Assembly: GCA_029747585.1 (NCBI GenBank)
Contig: JAPEVF010000011.1
Span: 1-64,000, forward strand
DNA: 64,000 nt
Reading direction: 5' to 3'
Source of the DNA: Pleurotus djamor
Lineage: Eukaryota > Basidiomycota > Agaricomycetes > Agaricales > Pleurotaceae
Positions 46,703 to 59,126 of this stretch are shown here, piece after piece. The notes below the pieces were generated by a model. It made no database searches and was not told the DNA's origin. It was given only the letters and a program-made list of their open reading frames with translations. Numbering within the stretch: the stretch's first letter is position 1; the number at the start of each line of letters is the position of its first letter. Made by a program: the position numbers and the translations under genes.

Positions 46703-47818
46703 TCATGGAGTCCACTGTGTTGAGAGCACGGAGGTGGTAGTGAGAGGTCCCTCGTCCTCCACCGTCCCATCCGACCGACCTCTTTTGCGCGACTCTCGCT
46801 CGCGCACCGGAAGCTTCAGGCCACATCTTTGAAGCAACTAATGATCATGGTAAGTCCGGATGTCAACCCGAAGGTAGGTACCACGGGTGAGAGTAGAAAC
46901 GACGGCGGAAAGGGGTACATGCCTTGGTGAGCTCCGTCGAGGGAGTGAGACCGGGAAAACTCCGAGTCGAGAACACCTCAAAGGTGCCACCGTAAACTTC
47001 TGCCTGGATGGGACAGTCACTTGTCCAGCTTACTTTGGCGAAGATGTCGAAAACGCGGTATCGGAGGCAGAAGAACCCCTCTTTGCGTACAGCCAGGTCC
47101 TGTCCGTTTTGCCTCGGTTGATGTTGTGCGCCAAAAATAGAGCAGGGAAGCACTTTACTGGAAATGCAAAGAGCAAACGGCGTTTTCCATCTAAAGGCAC
47201 TAGAGTGGCCTCAACGGATGTCCCCCCGACTATTTGCTGCGTAAGAGCGCCTGGAAAATGAGTGTGAATTAATGACAACATGCGACGGTGGGTGAGCGCA
47301 CCTATGGACGATGATGTAGGGAGGGTTCCTGCCGGGGTAGGTACTGGTGAAAGATTGACTGTGCAAATTAATCCGAGGGTTTCAAGTTCTCTTCATGGTG
47401 ACGTTCAGAGGTACTCTAGCCGGATGAAAAATAGACGTGACAAACTCGTAGTTGGACAATTCTTGCTCGATGGTGCCCTGAGGCGTGGTAAACAGCTCAT
47501 AGAGTCGCAGTGATACTACGGGGGGNTGGGTCCAGGGGACGGCGATCGACTTTGCCAAACCTGCGACGTAATACGAGTTCAATGAGGAAGTAGACCACAA
47601 GCACTAGACGTCGGGGCTTACTTGCGGCCCACCACAGGGGTTTGTAATTCAGCGAGCTCTGCGCGAATGGTGCGATCCTTGAATTTACCCCCAGCGAAGA
47701 AGATAGGCTGGCCAACAAATGAGTCGGACGCATAGGAACACTGCGAGTAACACTGGGAAGACGAAGACGACCCAATGCTGGTGTCTGAAATCGGAGAATA
47801 AGGGGATGTATAGTCCAT
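46703..47818 (-). CDS. Velvet-domain regulator
   Basis: Fungal-specific NF-kB-like DNA-binding regulator family (VeA/VelB/VosA/VelC), controlling development, spore formation and secondary metabolism. After a Ser/Cys-rich N-terminus (SSSSSQCYSQCSYASDSFVG) the velvet domain runs: KDRTIRAELAELQTPVVGRK, FGKVDRRPLDPPPVVSLRLY, IEQELSNYEFVTELETLGLI, CTVNLSPVPTPAGTLPTSSS, GGTSVEATLVPLDGKRRLLF, DLAVRKEGFFCLRYRVFDIF, PIQAEVYGGTFEVFSTRSFP, GLTPSTELTKLLQRCGLKLP and VRERESRKRGRSD. The final junction uses a GC donor (GCATGT, intron 46838-46922). An N beside a G6 run (47520-47526) adds a base; without the N the DPPPVV motif is intact. Which velvet subfamily it belongs to cannot be decided here. It is divergent from the His-rich gene at 48694. 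Confidence 0.88.
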
Positions 47819-48693
47819 TGACGGTGCTGGAGGTCGGGGTAGTAGCAAGGGTGAAAAGCCAGGGCATGCTCGTACGTCTTATAAGCTCATTCTTGTGACT
47901 CTTGGATAAGAATCGAGCTAGAGACCTCATCGACATCGATCGGCAGATATTCCGGCAGGTGACGAGAAGGAGAAGGCGTGAGGGCCAGAAACAAGTATGA
48001 AAAACAAGCTCATATGACAAGCTTTTGGTAGAGACGGCGAATAATGTTGCTGAATGGATTGGACGCGCCCAGTCTTCAACAAGCTCATATGAATGATAAG
48101 GAGAGGGTCCAAATCGGTGCATCGGCGAGAGGCCGCAACAGAGCGCAATGTATTTTGAGTGAATTCGGAAAGAAGTTGAGATAAGGTGAGAGGCCCGTGC
48201 CACGCGTGTCACAATTGTTGATGCCCGCTCCCAAAGAAGAGGTTTATACTAGGAACGACACATGGTCCAAAAACACGCAGCGACCAGGTTGCAGAGGCTA
48301 CGTGCTTGCAGGGAATCTCCGGAGGGTAACGAGGGATGGAATACAGGGCGAGAAAAGCACAAGTTGGTCCAGAAGGTTAGGGGAAATTACGATTTCTCCT
48401 ATTTCGTCGATCTGCGAATGCGCCAAGCGCAAAACGTCAGAAAATCCCGCTTCCGCTTTGGTGACTATGTCATTCCGTCTTTCTGACTACTCAACAATGG
48501 CGTTTTGTCGTGCTGTATCTGCGGAAGTTGGAGTGAATCCTATACCCGCACGTCGATTCGATGCATTCGCTGCACAGCTTTGAACATTGTAAGGAGTTCC
48601 TTTTGCTATAAAGGTTGGTCTGGGAACGACGAACAGACCCCAAAAACGTCAACACAACCTACTCTTTCTAATCTACAGCCTATCTACATCGCT
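47819..48693 (+). promoter_or_regulatory. Shared velvet / His-rich gene upstream region with TATA box
   Basis: 875 bp between divergent ATGs. A TATAAA at 48607-48612 lies about 82 bp before the ATG of the plus-strand gene. Open frames here (for example minus 47685-48212, plus 48197-48583) carry no motif. Confidence 0.5.
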
Positions 48694-50847
48694 ATGCGTG
48701 AGTTCCTCGCTTCAGGTCGTGGACTTGGACGTATACTCATCTGTCGAAATAGCTTTCTCATCCATGTTCCGAAGCGACAAGTCCAGTGGCGATGATCACC
48801 ATCTCAATAACTCGACCAAGTCCGAGAACCCCTCTGGCGCACGAGTCTCGGGCAAGGACAGCTATGCTCTGCCCAGCGGGACGGGTCCAGGTACAACCGG
48901 AAAACCTGCTCCCCCTGGCGAGCGTGTTCGTGACCCCAACACGACTTCCTCAGCGCACCCCGCTGCCAGCACCGATTTGGGTAAGCACTATTGACTCTCT
49001 TCATCTGAGCTAAACCTTACTTTTGCCTGTCCCTAGCTAATCGCGGCGCCTCTCAAGGTGTCGGCTTTGGTGGCCGAACCGGTGAGTCAATCGCGCGGTT
49101 CTGTCTTGCCATTTACTGACTTTAACTCCTACCCCAGATCTGCCTTCCGAGGGTGTGCGTGGCCATGACCTCCGCGCTCAGCGCGATTTTGGCCATGTTC
49201 ATGCGCGAGATGACGCCCATGACAATGTCCACCATGGTCATATCCACTCCACCTCTGTCGACAATGCGCACCCCCACTCTCATGACCATGTCCACCATGA
49301 TCATATGCATTCTGTGCCTGTAGATAATACCCGTAAGTTCCCTCGCCTACTGTGTTCACGTCTATCTCACCTCGCGACTTAGGAGGCTCAGCCATGGACG
49401 GCTTGGGCGGAGCACGCTCGGTCGGAATGGCCAATACCGGGGGCATGTACAACGCAAGGCCCATCGGCGGCGAGTCTCGTAAGTTACCTTCCCCGTCCAG
49501 TCTCCCTTTTCCTGACATCGTGATTCAGGCGGCCAAGCCATGACTGGTTCGACTGGAAGTCGTTCGGCAGGATTGGCACACACCGGCGGCATGTTTAACA
49601 CAATGCCCACCGGTGAGGTATCTGAGAACAAGCTCCACCTCCACCGTAAGTTTTGGTTTGTTATCCATATCGCCTAAACTTTATGTCTAAATGTTGCCAT
49701 AGCCGTCACGCACGAAGCCACTCATCACAAAGAAGTTGAAGAAGTTACGCGTCAAAGGGAAAATGAACGTCACGGTAAGAAGTTTACGCTGCGTGTCGAT
49801 CTTGACTTACCCTTTTCCAGTCCCCCACGTCCAAGTTTCCTACCAGCCGGTCAACCATTCTCTTCAATTACCTGAACAGGTTGAGGAGAGAGTTCACCCG
49901 GTTACACACGTTCGCGAGCACCACGACAGCCGCGAGCGCGATGTCACTGCGTTCACCGGCCTCCTAGGTCATCACCAAGATGAGACGGTGAGTTCATGCC
50001 GTCACCCTCATAGTTTCGTCTCATTGACCTTCTTCTGATAAGGTTGATCATCCTGTTGACAGGACGGTCGTGGATCAGGGTATTTTCGAGAATGAAACCG
50101 TGCACCACCACGTTACCGAAGTTGTTCAACCCATTATCAATAAGCAAGGTTAGTTGGGGTTGTTCATTTACAAGCTCTTTGCTAATATTACCTCTTTAGT
50201 CACCGAACATCGTCGCATCCAGACCACCATTCCTTCTCACCACGAAATCCACGAGGCACCTATCGTCCACCAAGCTCGCACCCTCAAACCTGTTACGCTT
50301 GAGGAATTCACCTCCAAGATTGGCCCGTTGGACAATGGTATCTCTCCCGAGCAGGCCGTAGAACGCTTCCTCCCAACTGGGGGATGTTCCCGAGAAGTTG
50401 ATGGTATTGCCGATCAATTGACTCAGGACCTTCAATTGAACAAAGTGAGCATTCATGTATTCCCCGAGTGATTCTGTGTATAACCTTTGTTTTTAGTCCA
50501 ACAGTAAAGGAACCAATGCCGCTATCGGCACCCGCAGTGGCGAGATAAGCAACTTCGATCGTTCAGCAGCCAACACCGCCCAAGACCGTCGCATTTCGGT
50601 CCCACACTCTGGCAACGATTGTCATCACACGTCCAAGACTTCTACTGGCACAGGTGGTGTTCATCCCATGAATGCGGACGATAGAGTCGCGGGACGTATG
50701 GGAATGGGTGGGCCAGCCTCAACTGAAGGAACTAACGCCGTTGGCAAAGACCTCTCCGCCTCGGGACTTGGTGTCAAAGCTCATGATGCCGACCTCGCAA
50801 GAGGCAGCAAAGCCGGTGTAGAGTCTCACAGGGGTACTGCTCTCTAG
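48694..50847 (+). CDS. Hydrophilic His-rich stress-type protein, copy A
   Basis: About 530 aa, multi-exon, no membrane segment. It resembles the fungal hydrophilic (LEA/allergen-like) proteins built of HxVxEVxxP-type strands. The first coding exon is ATGC only; intron 48698-48752 leads to CTTTCTC (MPFSSMFRSDKSSGDDHH). There is a Gly/Pro-rich part (GTGPGTTGKPAPPGERV), then a histidine block (HARDDAHDNVHHGHIHSTSV and DNAHPHSHDHVHHDHMHSVP, two degenerate copies). Two tandem paralogous exons follow (49383-49478, 49529-49645), each with a GGMYN/GGMFN motif. Then come KEVEEVTRQRENERHVPHVQ, HHHVTEVVQPIINKQVTEHR, TTIPSHHEIHEAPIVHQART and LKPVTLEEFTSKIGPL. It ends GSKAGVESHRGTAL. The His block could bind metal; this is inference. 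Stress association is by resemblance only. Confidence 0.75.
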
Positions 50848-51293
50848 ATCTTAGAACGAGCGTAGTTATACAGTCTCCTTCTGTTCAAATGTGACTTTCA
50901 ATGTAATAACAACTTCATCGTACCTTCTCTGCGTCAATTCAACGTGAACCTTTTCGCTATCATCATGAACTGATTGGGAGCACGCTTAACGGCATGTGAA
51001 AACACGTTTTGAGGTTGTCCTACGCTCCCTTGCATCCCATTAATCAGTTGCGACAGTCCCAGCTCCGGTTACGGTAAAGACATGGGCAGAAAGGGGCAAG
51101 ATAGGAGACTTGATGACATCCGCATTCCATGACAAGCCGCCGACACCAACACTCTCCATGACGTCGTCTATCCGAAGGGCCGCAGCTATCCGATGTTTGC
51201 TATATAACCTCAAGCATTCCGAGGTGTCCCTTTGCCAAAACTATCCCCAAACTATCTTCGAACAACTAAGACTCGAGCATCACAACAATCATC
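50848..51293 (+). promoter_or_regulatory. Copy B upstream region with TATA box
   Basis: 446 bp between the tandem paralogs. TATATAA at 51201-51207 lies 87 bp before the copy B ATG, nearly the same spacing as the TATA box of copy A. Confidence 0.5.
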
Positions 51294-52695
51294 ATGGGTA
51301 TTTCCTAGTCGCTTTCACCTGAATCGTTGCTCACCATGGTCGATAGGTGTACTTTCTGGTGCTAAAGGCTTTCTCCTCTCCGACATCTCTGCTTCGTCCG
51401 CTCCTGGTAAAGAAGCGTCCGATTCTACACACACCAAGCAGACCAATTCCACTCTTGACAACACTTCTGAGCCGGCCACTCGCTCTTTGGATGCATCTCG
51501 TACTTCGGCTGTCCCCGCAGCTGGCGATTCGAATGCTGCTAAATCAGGAGTCCCAGCGACCAATACGAATTTCCCTGACAACTCGGCGCCATCTCAGTAC
51601 GGGCCCGCCACCGCCATTGACAGAAACGCCGGTGCGACTTCTGAGCTGAAGCCTGGAACTGGAGTTGGCACGACTGGTCGGGCGTCACAAACGATGGGCG
51701 ACAAAGATGCTTCTACAGTGTCCCTAAACGGTTCTACTGCGCACTCTAGCTTGCTCGACTCACGCTTTGAGCTTGAACAAGACACCAAGGCTGGAACAGG
51801 CCAGCGTGATGCTCCTCTATCGGGCAACGTTGATCAAGAGCAACATCTTCTTAAACGTTAGTTTCAGCCCCTCTTCTGACTCCTTTTCGTTCGTACACTG
51901 ATAACTTTCGAATAGCCGTCGTTCATGAGCATGTCCGCCACTTCGAGGTCGAGGAAGTAACAAGGGAGGTCAACTTGGAGAAACATGGTTTGTTTCTCGT
52001 TAAAAAAAANTCAGTTTTCCCGTCGGTTAACCTGCCATCAGTGTATCACATCCATCCATATCACGTACCCGTCGTCGTACCTGATGAAGGACACGAAGAA
52101 CTTTTCCGGAGGGTAGGTAATCCACTTTTATGGCAAGTATAATCAATTCATCGCGCTACCAGGTCCTTCCTCCATCTAACACTGTGGATCGACATTCTGG
52201 GAACGCCCAAACTCAAGCGTTCCTCGAAAGCATCTTAGGACAAGTGAAAGATCAAATGGTGCGGAAGTAATTCAACTACATCTCTTTTGCGTGTAGAATA
52301 CTCACGCATTTACTTGCATGCAGACTTGTGAACATTCGAAACGCGTCGAAAACAAGGATACGATCACACACGAACATGTTCACAACTACACTATCAATGT
52401 GTTCAATCTTCAGCCAAAAATGCAAGGTAGGATTCTTAGTTACTATGCTGTACTTCGCCGCTTATGATCGATTCACGCAGATGAGACTCTATCTCGGAGC
52501 AAGGTCAGCAGCGGTAGAGGTGCCAACGCCAGCCTCCTCCGTCGACATAACTATGTGGAACAAGATGGATGCTGCAGCGTTTGTGGCGAGCATTGCGAAG
52601 GCTTTGGGTCTGAATTTGATCCTGCAATGCCAGGTACCTGGTCATCTACCGTGCGTACAAAAATCATCGTTCCTCGCAATGCGGTTGTCATCTAA
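51294..52695 (+). CDS. Hydrophilic stress-type protein, copy B (diverged tandem paralog)
   Basis: About 330 aa. The first exon is ATGG; intron 51298-51346 leads to GTGTACTT (MGVLSGAKGFLLSDIS). A Ser/Thr/Ala-rich region contains TGVGTTGRASQTMGDKDAST, and LLKPVVHEHVRHFEVEEVTR then matches copy A (HEATHHKEVEEVTR). Both copies have a phase-1 intron right after the EKH/ERH that follows. VYHIHPYHVPVVVPDEGHEE and TQAFLESILGQVKDQM lie in the centre. The C-terminus differs from copy A: SRSKVSSGRGANASLLRRHN and a Cys cluster DGCCSVCGEHCEGFGSEFDP, ending IIVPRNAVVI. The His block and exon pair of copy A are absent. Function unknown. Confidence 0.7.
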
Positions 52696-52955
52696 ACTCC
52701 TCATCAATCTAGGCTTAAAGGACCTCCGACATTGCATTTAGAGTAGCTAGTCATCTAATTAGGGCTTGAACTCGGTAGCTTGATACTGTCCCGTTTCTGC
52801 ACATTTCCATCTTGTATCGTATGTTCTATGAATGATTCAGCTTCTGTCATAAGGAATCGTTTTTCATTGTTTTCCGTGAATCTTCTCCTGAGTCAATTCA
52901 TCCCGTGCCGTTTGTGTCGCGCTTGTCACAGTCACGTCCTTCTCCACCCACCACG

Positions 52956-55900
52956 ATGAGTGTAAGTGATTGCTCGACCTATGCGCGTCACCAAGCTCAC
53001 ACTCGAACTAGGCCTTCACAACTCAGGATATAACAATGGACGACGACATTCTCAGCGATGTTGTTCCAAGTAACATCGTGTCTCGCCAGGTTAGTACCTT
53101 TTAGACTTGGTCGAGTTATTTCGACTGACGAGTATTTAGCCCAGTCAAGGCGCGGACGGCGAGAGTGAGTATGACGAAGATGCGGACCAGGCCGACGAGC
53201 TTATGAGCGAGGAAGCCGATAACGAAATACGAGTGGTCCGTGTTCCCCCAGCATTTCCTTCTCGAAACTGAGACGTCAACGGTTGACCATTTTCAGCCCA
53301 ATACCATGTCAGCATTGGAACGACACGAGAAGAAGCAGAAAAAGAAGGTTGCCGAGGGAAAGCTCCAGGAGCAGCGACAAGAGATGGACAAGGCTAAGGT
53401 GCGCCCATGCAGACTTTTCTTTTCCCCTAAGCCTAATTGCATTCCAGGTCGCGGACGCGGTCAAGCGTTACTCATACCTTCTCGGACAAACCGAACTGTT
53501 CAAGCACTTTGTTGACCTCAAGGTCAGTGGTATCTGGCAGTATGGTTATAAACGTCTGACCCGCGGTTTAGAGAGCCAGGGATCCTGAATACGCCGCGAT
53601 GATGGATGCCCAACCTAAACCGAAAGGCCGTGGAAGGAAGAAAGCTGGGTGAGCTACTCCATTGTTTCTATGCATGCCATTTGTTTATGCCTCTCTGCAG
53701 TGATACGCGTCACAGGAAATCTGAAAAGGAAGAAGACGAAGAACTTCTGAAAGATGGCGAAATGGCTGTAGACGGGAACGACCAGCCTTTCGTATTCGAA
53801 GAATCGCCCAGCTGTGCGTTACCTATCACTCTCCGTGAGAGTTCAGCTGATCCCAGAGATTGTAGTCATCAATGGAACGATGCGTCCCTATCAACTCCAG
53901 GGTCTGAACTGGATGGTTTCCCTCCACCACAATGGTTTGAATGGAATTTTGGCAGATGAGATGGTGACCAACTTCCTGTGCAATAACGCAATACTGGTCC
54001 TAACCATATCCACTTCTTCTCTAGGGTTTGGGCAAAACGTTGCAGACCATCTCTTTCCTCTCGTATTTGAAGCACCACAAAGACATAACGGGCCCTCATC
54101 TGATAGTTGTCCCCAAATCTACGCTCCAGAACTGGAATCGTGAATTCGAAAAGTGGACACCTGACTTCAATGTTGTCCTCTTGACTGGAAGCAAAGATGA
54201 GCGCCAAGAAATAATACAAAATCGCCTCATGGTTCAAGATTTTGAAGTCTGCATCACCACATACGAAATGTGTCTCATCGAGAAGTCGGCGTTCAAAAAG
54301 TTCTCTTTCGAGTACATCGTCATTGATGAAGCTCATCGCATCAAGAATGTCGACTCAATACTTTCCCAAATTGTCCGCTCTTTCACATCTCGTGGGCGTT
54401 TGCTCATTACCGGGACGCCGTTGCAAAACAATTTGAAAGAGCTATTCGCGCTGTTGAATTTCATCTGTCCAGAAATCTTCGTGGAGTATGCAGACTTGGA
54501 TAGTTTCCTCCACAAGGATGCGCTAGGGTCGGATGAAGAGGAGAAGAGCAAGAAAGTTGTTGAGGCGCTCCATAAGATCCTCCGTCCCTTCCTGCTCCGT
54601 CGAGTGAAATCGGATGTCGAGAAAAACTTGTTGCCTAGTACGTTATCTCCCGAAGGCGAAATGAGGCTACTAATCTTCGTCTGTAGAAAAGGAGATCAAC
54701 ATTTATGTAGGTCTGACGGAAATGCAACGGAAGTGGTATCGTTCCGTTCTTGAAAAGGACATCGATGCCGTCAATGGTATGTTCGTCGAGTCATTCGATG
54801 TATAGTCTGACCTTGTAAACGTAGGCCTTACTGGGAAGAAGGAAGGCAAGACCCGACTGATGAATGTCGTCATGCAGGTATGTGTATTCCAAAAAGGGCC
54901 TTCGTCAAAACTGACAATCCGAACTCAGCTCCGTAAAGTTACCTGCCACCCTTATCTATTCGATGGCGCAGTAAGTGTACAGTCCTTTGGTGAATTTGCT
55001 TCGCTCATCCTTGGCCAGGAACCTGGTCCACCCTATACCACGGACGAGCACTTAATTGAGAATTCTGGGAAGATGGTCATCCTTGACAAGCTCCTTAAGT
55101 CAATGAAAGCCAAGGGTTCCAGAGTGTTGATTTTCAGTCAGATGAGTCGTGTCTTGGACATCTTGGAAGACTATTGTCTTTTCAGAGGCTACAGTACGTC
55201 ATCAAATATCGTCGTCTCGCTTTCGCATCCACTGAATCTTCATCTAGAGTACTGTCGAATCGATGGTGGCACCGCACACGATGACCGCATCACTGCAATC
55301 GACGAATACAACAAGCCTGACAGCGAGAAATTCATTTTCTTGTTGACCACTCGCGCTGGAGGTCTTGGTATCAATCTCACCACAGCAGATATCGTGGTAT
55401 TGTACGATAGCGACTGGTACGTCTTCTTCGTCTTTACTCTCTTCATCAGACTCAAGTCTTGCGCAGGAATCCTCAGGCTGATCTCCAGGCTATGGACCGC
55501 GCCCATCGAATCGGACAGACCAAACAAGTATACGTGTTCCGGTTCATCACTGAGGGTAGTGTAGAAGAACGAATGCTAGAACGTGCAGCCCAAAAGCTGC
55601 GGCTCGATCAACTCGTCATTCAACAAGGCCGTCAGCAGCAAACAAAAGGTAGCTTCGTATATTCACGACGTTCAGTCCAATCGATCTCACTTCGTTACAG
55701 CCGCGAACAAAGACGAATTGTTGGAAATGATTACTCATGGTGCCGACAAAATCATCAACTCTTCGGAAGAGTAAGCACTGCAGTGTCCCGGGTTAGGCAA
55801 TCACTGAGTCTCGGGATGCTCTAGGTTTATGGTAAACGACGACATCGACGAGATCATTCAACGCGGCGAGGAGCGAACTGCCGAACTCAATAGCAAGTAT

Positions 55901-57416
55901 GAAGGGCTGAACCTAGAAGACCTGAGTAACTTCAAGTCCGAAGCTTCCGTGCAGCAATGGGAAGGAGAGGATTTCCGAGGAGGGGTAAGCAGGATATCCA
56001 AACTTTGTTTCTTTAAGTACTCACCTCGAAAATAGCGCAAAGGGTTGAACCTTAATCTCCTCTCTCTTTCAAAGCGCGAACGAAAGACGAACTATTCTGT
56101 CGACAATTACTTCAAAGACACCCTTCGCGCTGGACCTTCCAAAGTTGACAAAGCTCCCAAAATTCCCCGTGCACCCAAGCAGATTTCGATGTCAGTTTTC
56201 GGTCTATGTGTCGGGGCTTACCTTTCTTACATCCGCTCCCCCAATTTTTAGTCAAGATTTCCAATTCTTCCCTCCTGAACTAGCCCAATTACAGGAACGC
56301 GAACTCGCAGTCTTCAAGGTTTGTAAGGCTTGCTGTTAGTGGCATACTGATGTTGACATTATACACAGCGTCAGAATGGCATAGTTGCAACCCAGCGAGA
56401 ACCCGCCGGCCCAGACGACACACCCGAATCCCTTGAGGCAGAACGTCAAGCTGCCCAAGAATTCATTGATACCGGTCCGTTTCTCGCATGCGCATCGTCA
56501 ATATCAATGATGACGGTTTTCTTGTAGCTGAACCACTCACGGAAGAGGAAACGGCTTTGAAGGATTCTTACATCGAACAAGGCTTCCCCGACTGGAGTCG
56601 TCGTGATTTCCAACAGCTCATCCGCGGGCTTGAAGCTTTTGGCTGGTTAGTTCCCTTGTGCCTGGCTTGGCTCAGGGCCGTCTAACAAACTACCAGGGGT
56701 GAATCGTTTGACGTTTATGCGGCCGAGATACAAGACAAGACTCCAGAAGAGGTTGAGGCGTATTATCAAGTATTCCAGGAGAAATGGACCACTCTATCAG
56801 GTAAGTGGGGTCGCTTTGTCATTGTGACGGATACTAACACCTTTGTTTTTGGCAGAATACCCCCGAATTGCCGTTCGTATAACGGAGGGTGAAGCTAAAC
56901 GGAACAAACGGGACAATCTTGAAAATCTTCTTCACGACAAAATTACGTCGGTTCGCTATCCCATGCAGGAATTGGAACTCAATTATCCTACGACGAAAGG
57001 CAAGGTGTATAGCGAGGAAGAAGACAGATACCTTCTTTGTCGTTTGCATCATTATGGGATGCAGGCAGACGATGTTTATGAAAGGATAAAGAAGGATATC
57101 ACTGAGTTCCCTGTCTTCCGATTCGATTGGTTCTTCAAGAGTCGCTCGCCGCAGGAGCTCCAAAGGAGATGCAATACACTTCTGGGGATGATTGAGAAAG
57201 AGGCGGAGGCCAAGCAGCAGGAAGAAACCAAGGCCAAGGGCCCCAAGGGAAAGGTATGTTTGGACATGCCCTTCCGTTATTAATGTACTCATCAACCCAT
57301 AGAAACGCGGGATTGAAGAAGTTTCCAAGGCCGAGAAAAAGGAGTCCAGACCACCGACACCTCTTTCTGCTCCTACGGCACCGTCGAAACGGCCATCGAA
57401 GAAAAAGAAAGCCTAG
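52956..57416 (+). CDS. ISWI: ISWI-type chromatin remodeling ATPase (ISW1/ISW2)
   Basis: Nucleosome-sliding ATPase of more than 1000 aa, many exons. The first exon is ATGAGT (6 nt). After an acidic N-terminus (NPNTM-type AutoN region, [38 protein letters not shown]) comes SNF2_[21 protein letters not shown], Walker A DEMGLGKT (split by an intron), [28 protein letters not shown] and [20 protein letters not shown]. Helicase C has [53 protein letters not shown] and [20 protein letters not shown]. The C-terminal HAND-SANT-SLIDE follows: [93 protein letters not shown] and [20 protein letters not shown]. The tail is lysine-rich (KRPSKKKKA). All motifs are intact. Confidence 0.96.
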
Positions 57417-57925
57417 AGCCGAGGTCCCCTTGTTTGTATCTACTCTGTTTTTGTGTTACTTAGATTTCTTGCCATCCTGTCTATAAAGGCGCTAATATCG
57501 ATGCCCTTGGCATATAATTCTTGCTGATTTCGGCTGAGGCCGTAAGTGGGATCCTCGTCTTCGTGGGACATATTTCGGCATGGGCGCACATTTTGATGCC
57601 TTCCTGTTATCGATCGCACATGGGAGTCTCAATGTTGGGTGAGTCGACTGGACCCTTGATCACCATCAGATAGTCTGTAGACGCGACTCACCTTGGGCAA
57701 GCCGTGATGCATGATGCATGATGTATGAATCTCAGAGAGCCCTCTGCCCTGCAGCCGCGTGTAAGCAGGTAAGTATGAAGGTAAGTACGGTTTTGTGTAT
57801 ATTAAACATGAAGATATACATGTTACAGAAAGGAGAATATCATACGCGTGGCAGGTATAGAACAAAGTCATAGAGATAGATGCATAGGGTGGCATAGGCG
57901 TGGACATGCGATGCTGAGGGGGGAT
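57417..57925. other. Convergent intergenic, no gene
   Basis: 3' flanks of ISWI and of the convergent small hypothetical. It holds the short direct repeat TGATGCATGATGCATGATG (about 57704-57722). Confidence 0.45.
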
Positions 57926-58661
57926 TCATTCTGGCTGTGGGATTCGCGGGCGTCGCTGATATCTCAACTTCTTGAGGAAACGTTCATAAATTCCGTTTCT
58001 GAAGGGATTGCTACTGTTGGATGGCGACAGGCTGGCGGTACCGGCGTCTGACGCGTCTGGGGGAGAGGGAGTGCCCGCTCTACTACGAGACTCGGTCGAT
58101 CCGCTCATGTGCGAGGCTGGGCTGGATGGTGGAGGACTAGAAGGGGGATCCGTAGAAGGGACGCCATAAGGTTGAGTTTGAGCAGCAAATACGCTGGGGT
58201 CAAACGGCGCGTCGAACCCTTGGCCGTACGGCGTCGCGTTTGGGATTGGGTTCATGGGGGTTTGGTCGGGAAAATTGGTTGGTCCGTTTGGCTGGGATGA
58301 GCCCTGAGGAACTCCGGGACCTTGGAGATCGTTAGTCGACGACCAACGACAACCTACGATGTTACGCACCGAACTGGTCATCACCATAATGTGGGGGGCT
58401 CGATGTTGAATTTGTCGACAGTGGTGCAGCAAAGACTAAGACAGACAGGAATTCAGGTCAGTCGACGAAGAGGGGACAGGGAGTACACAACGGACAGTTA
58501 TTCGAGCCGCTCACTTCGGTCTTCTGGCGATTGTTGTAGTTGGAACGGTAGTCGTTGTCGCAGTTAAATTTTGAGTTCTTGATAACGAAAGAATTATCTA
58601 TGTCCTTCGTTATGAAGCGGCCGTTGATAGGTGAATTGACGAAAGTTGTGGTGATAGGCAT
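57926..58661 (-). CDS. Small hypothetical Ser/Pro-rich protein
   Basis: Not recognised. The C-terminal exon is open for 166 codons and looks coding: GVPQGSSQPNGPTNFPDQTP, YGQGFDAPFDPSVFAAQTQP, SSPPPSSPASHMSGSTESRS and, at the end, NPFRNGIYERFLKKLRYQRR. It is best joined through an intron (about 58318-58369, GTGCGT...CAAG) to LSTNSTSSPPHYGDDQF. A 5' exon from ATG 58661 (MPITTTFVNSPINGRFITKD) is likely, but the exact donor for its junction cannot be fixed by reading, so the N-terminus is tentative. It may be a disordered regulatory protein. Confidence 0.5.
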
Positions 58662-59126
58662 CGCCGTCTGAGTCGAGGGTTTCTGAGGATGGCATGCCGT
58701 CGAGAGATGTCAGGGATTTATACATGGAAGTAAATTGAGCTGTGTTGAAGGAGTGATCCCCTTGTACCGAATCCAGGTATTCGACGGTGAGTCGCCTTAT
58801 TGTGTGTTCTCCTCGTTTGGTTTTGGTTCCACGGGGCCTCGCAGAAACGTGAGCCGGGTGAATCGCTGAATTCGACCAAGTCCAGGTTCAAACGTTCACA
58901 CAGGTCAAAGCGCGGGCCGTTTACCTCTCGGATAAGTATGTTGCTATTTGCTCATGTTTGGCGTTACGTCCTCGTTCATCATTTTGGACCCACAGGGACC
59001 CACTGGTTCGATGAGATCGCGACATCATATTTCCATCATCGCATCAAATATGGTATACATCCAGAGCAGCACCCAGCCACCTTGTATTTATGCGGCCAGA
59101 CAGCTGTCCATGTCACATAAGCTCGT
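58662..59126. other. Intergenic, no gene
   Basis: Between the 5' end of the small hypothetical and the stop codon of CDC20, both on the minus strand. Plus-strand open frames here (58800-59120, 58948-59355) are short and without motifs. Confidence 0.4.

Noticed and set aside
47685..48212. Minus-strand 175-codon frame overlapping the velvet N-terminus
   Set aside because: It is a shadow frame of the velvet first exon plus upstream region; Leu/Cys-rich composition without motif.
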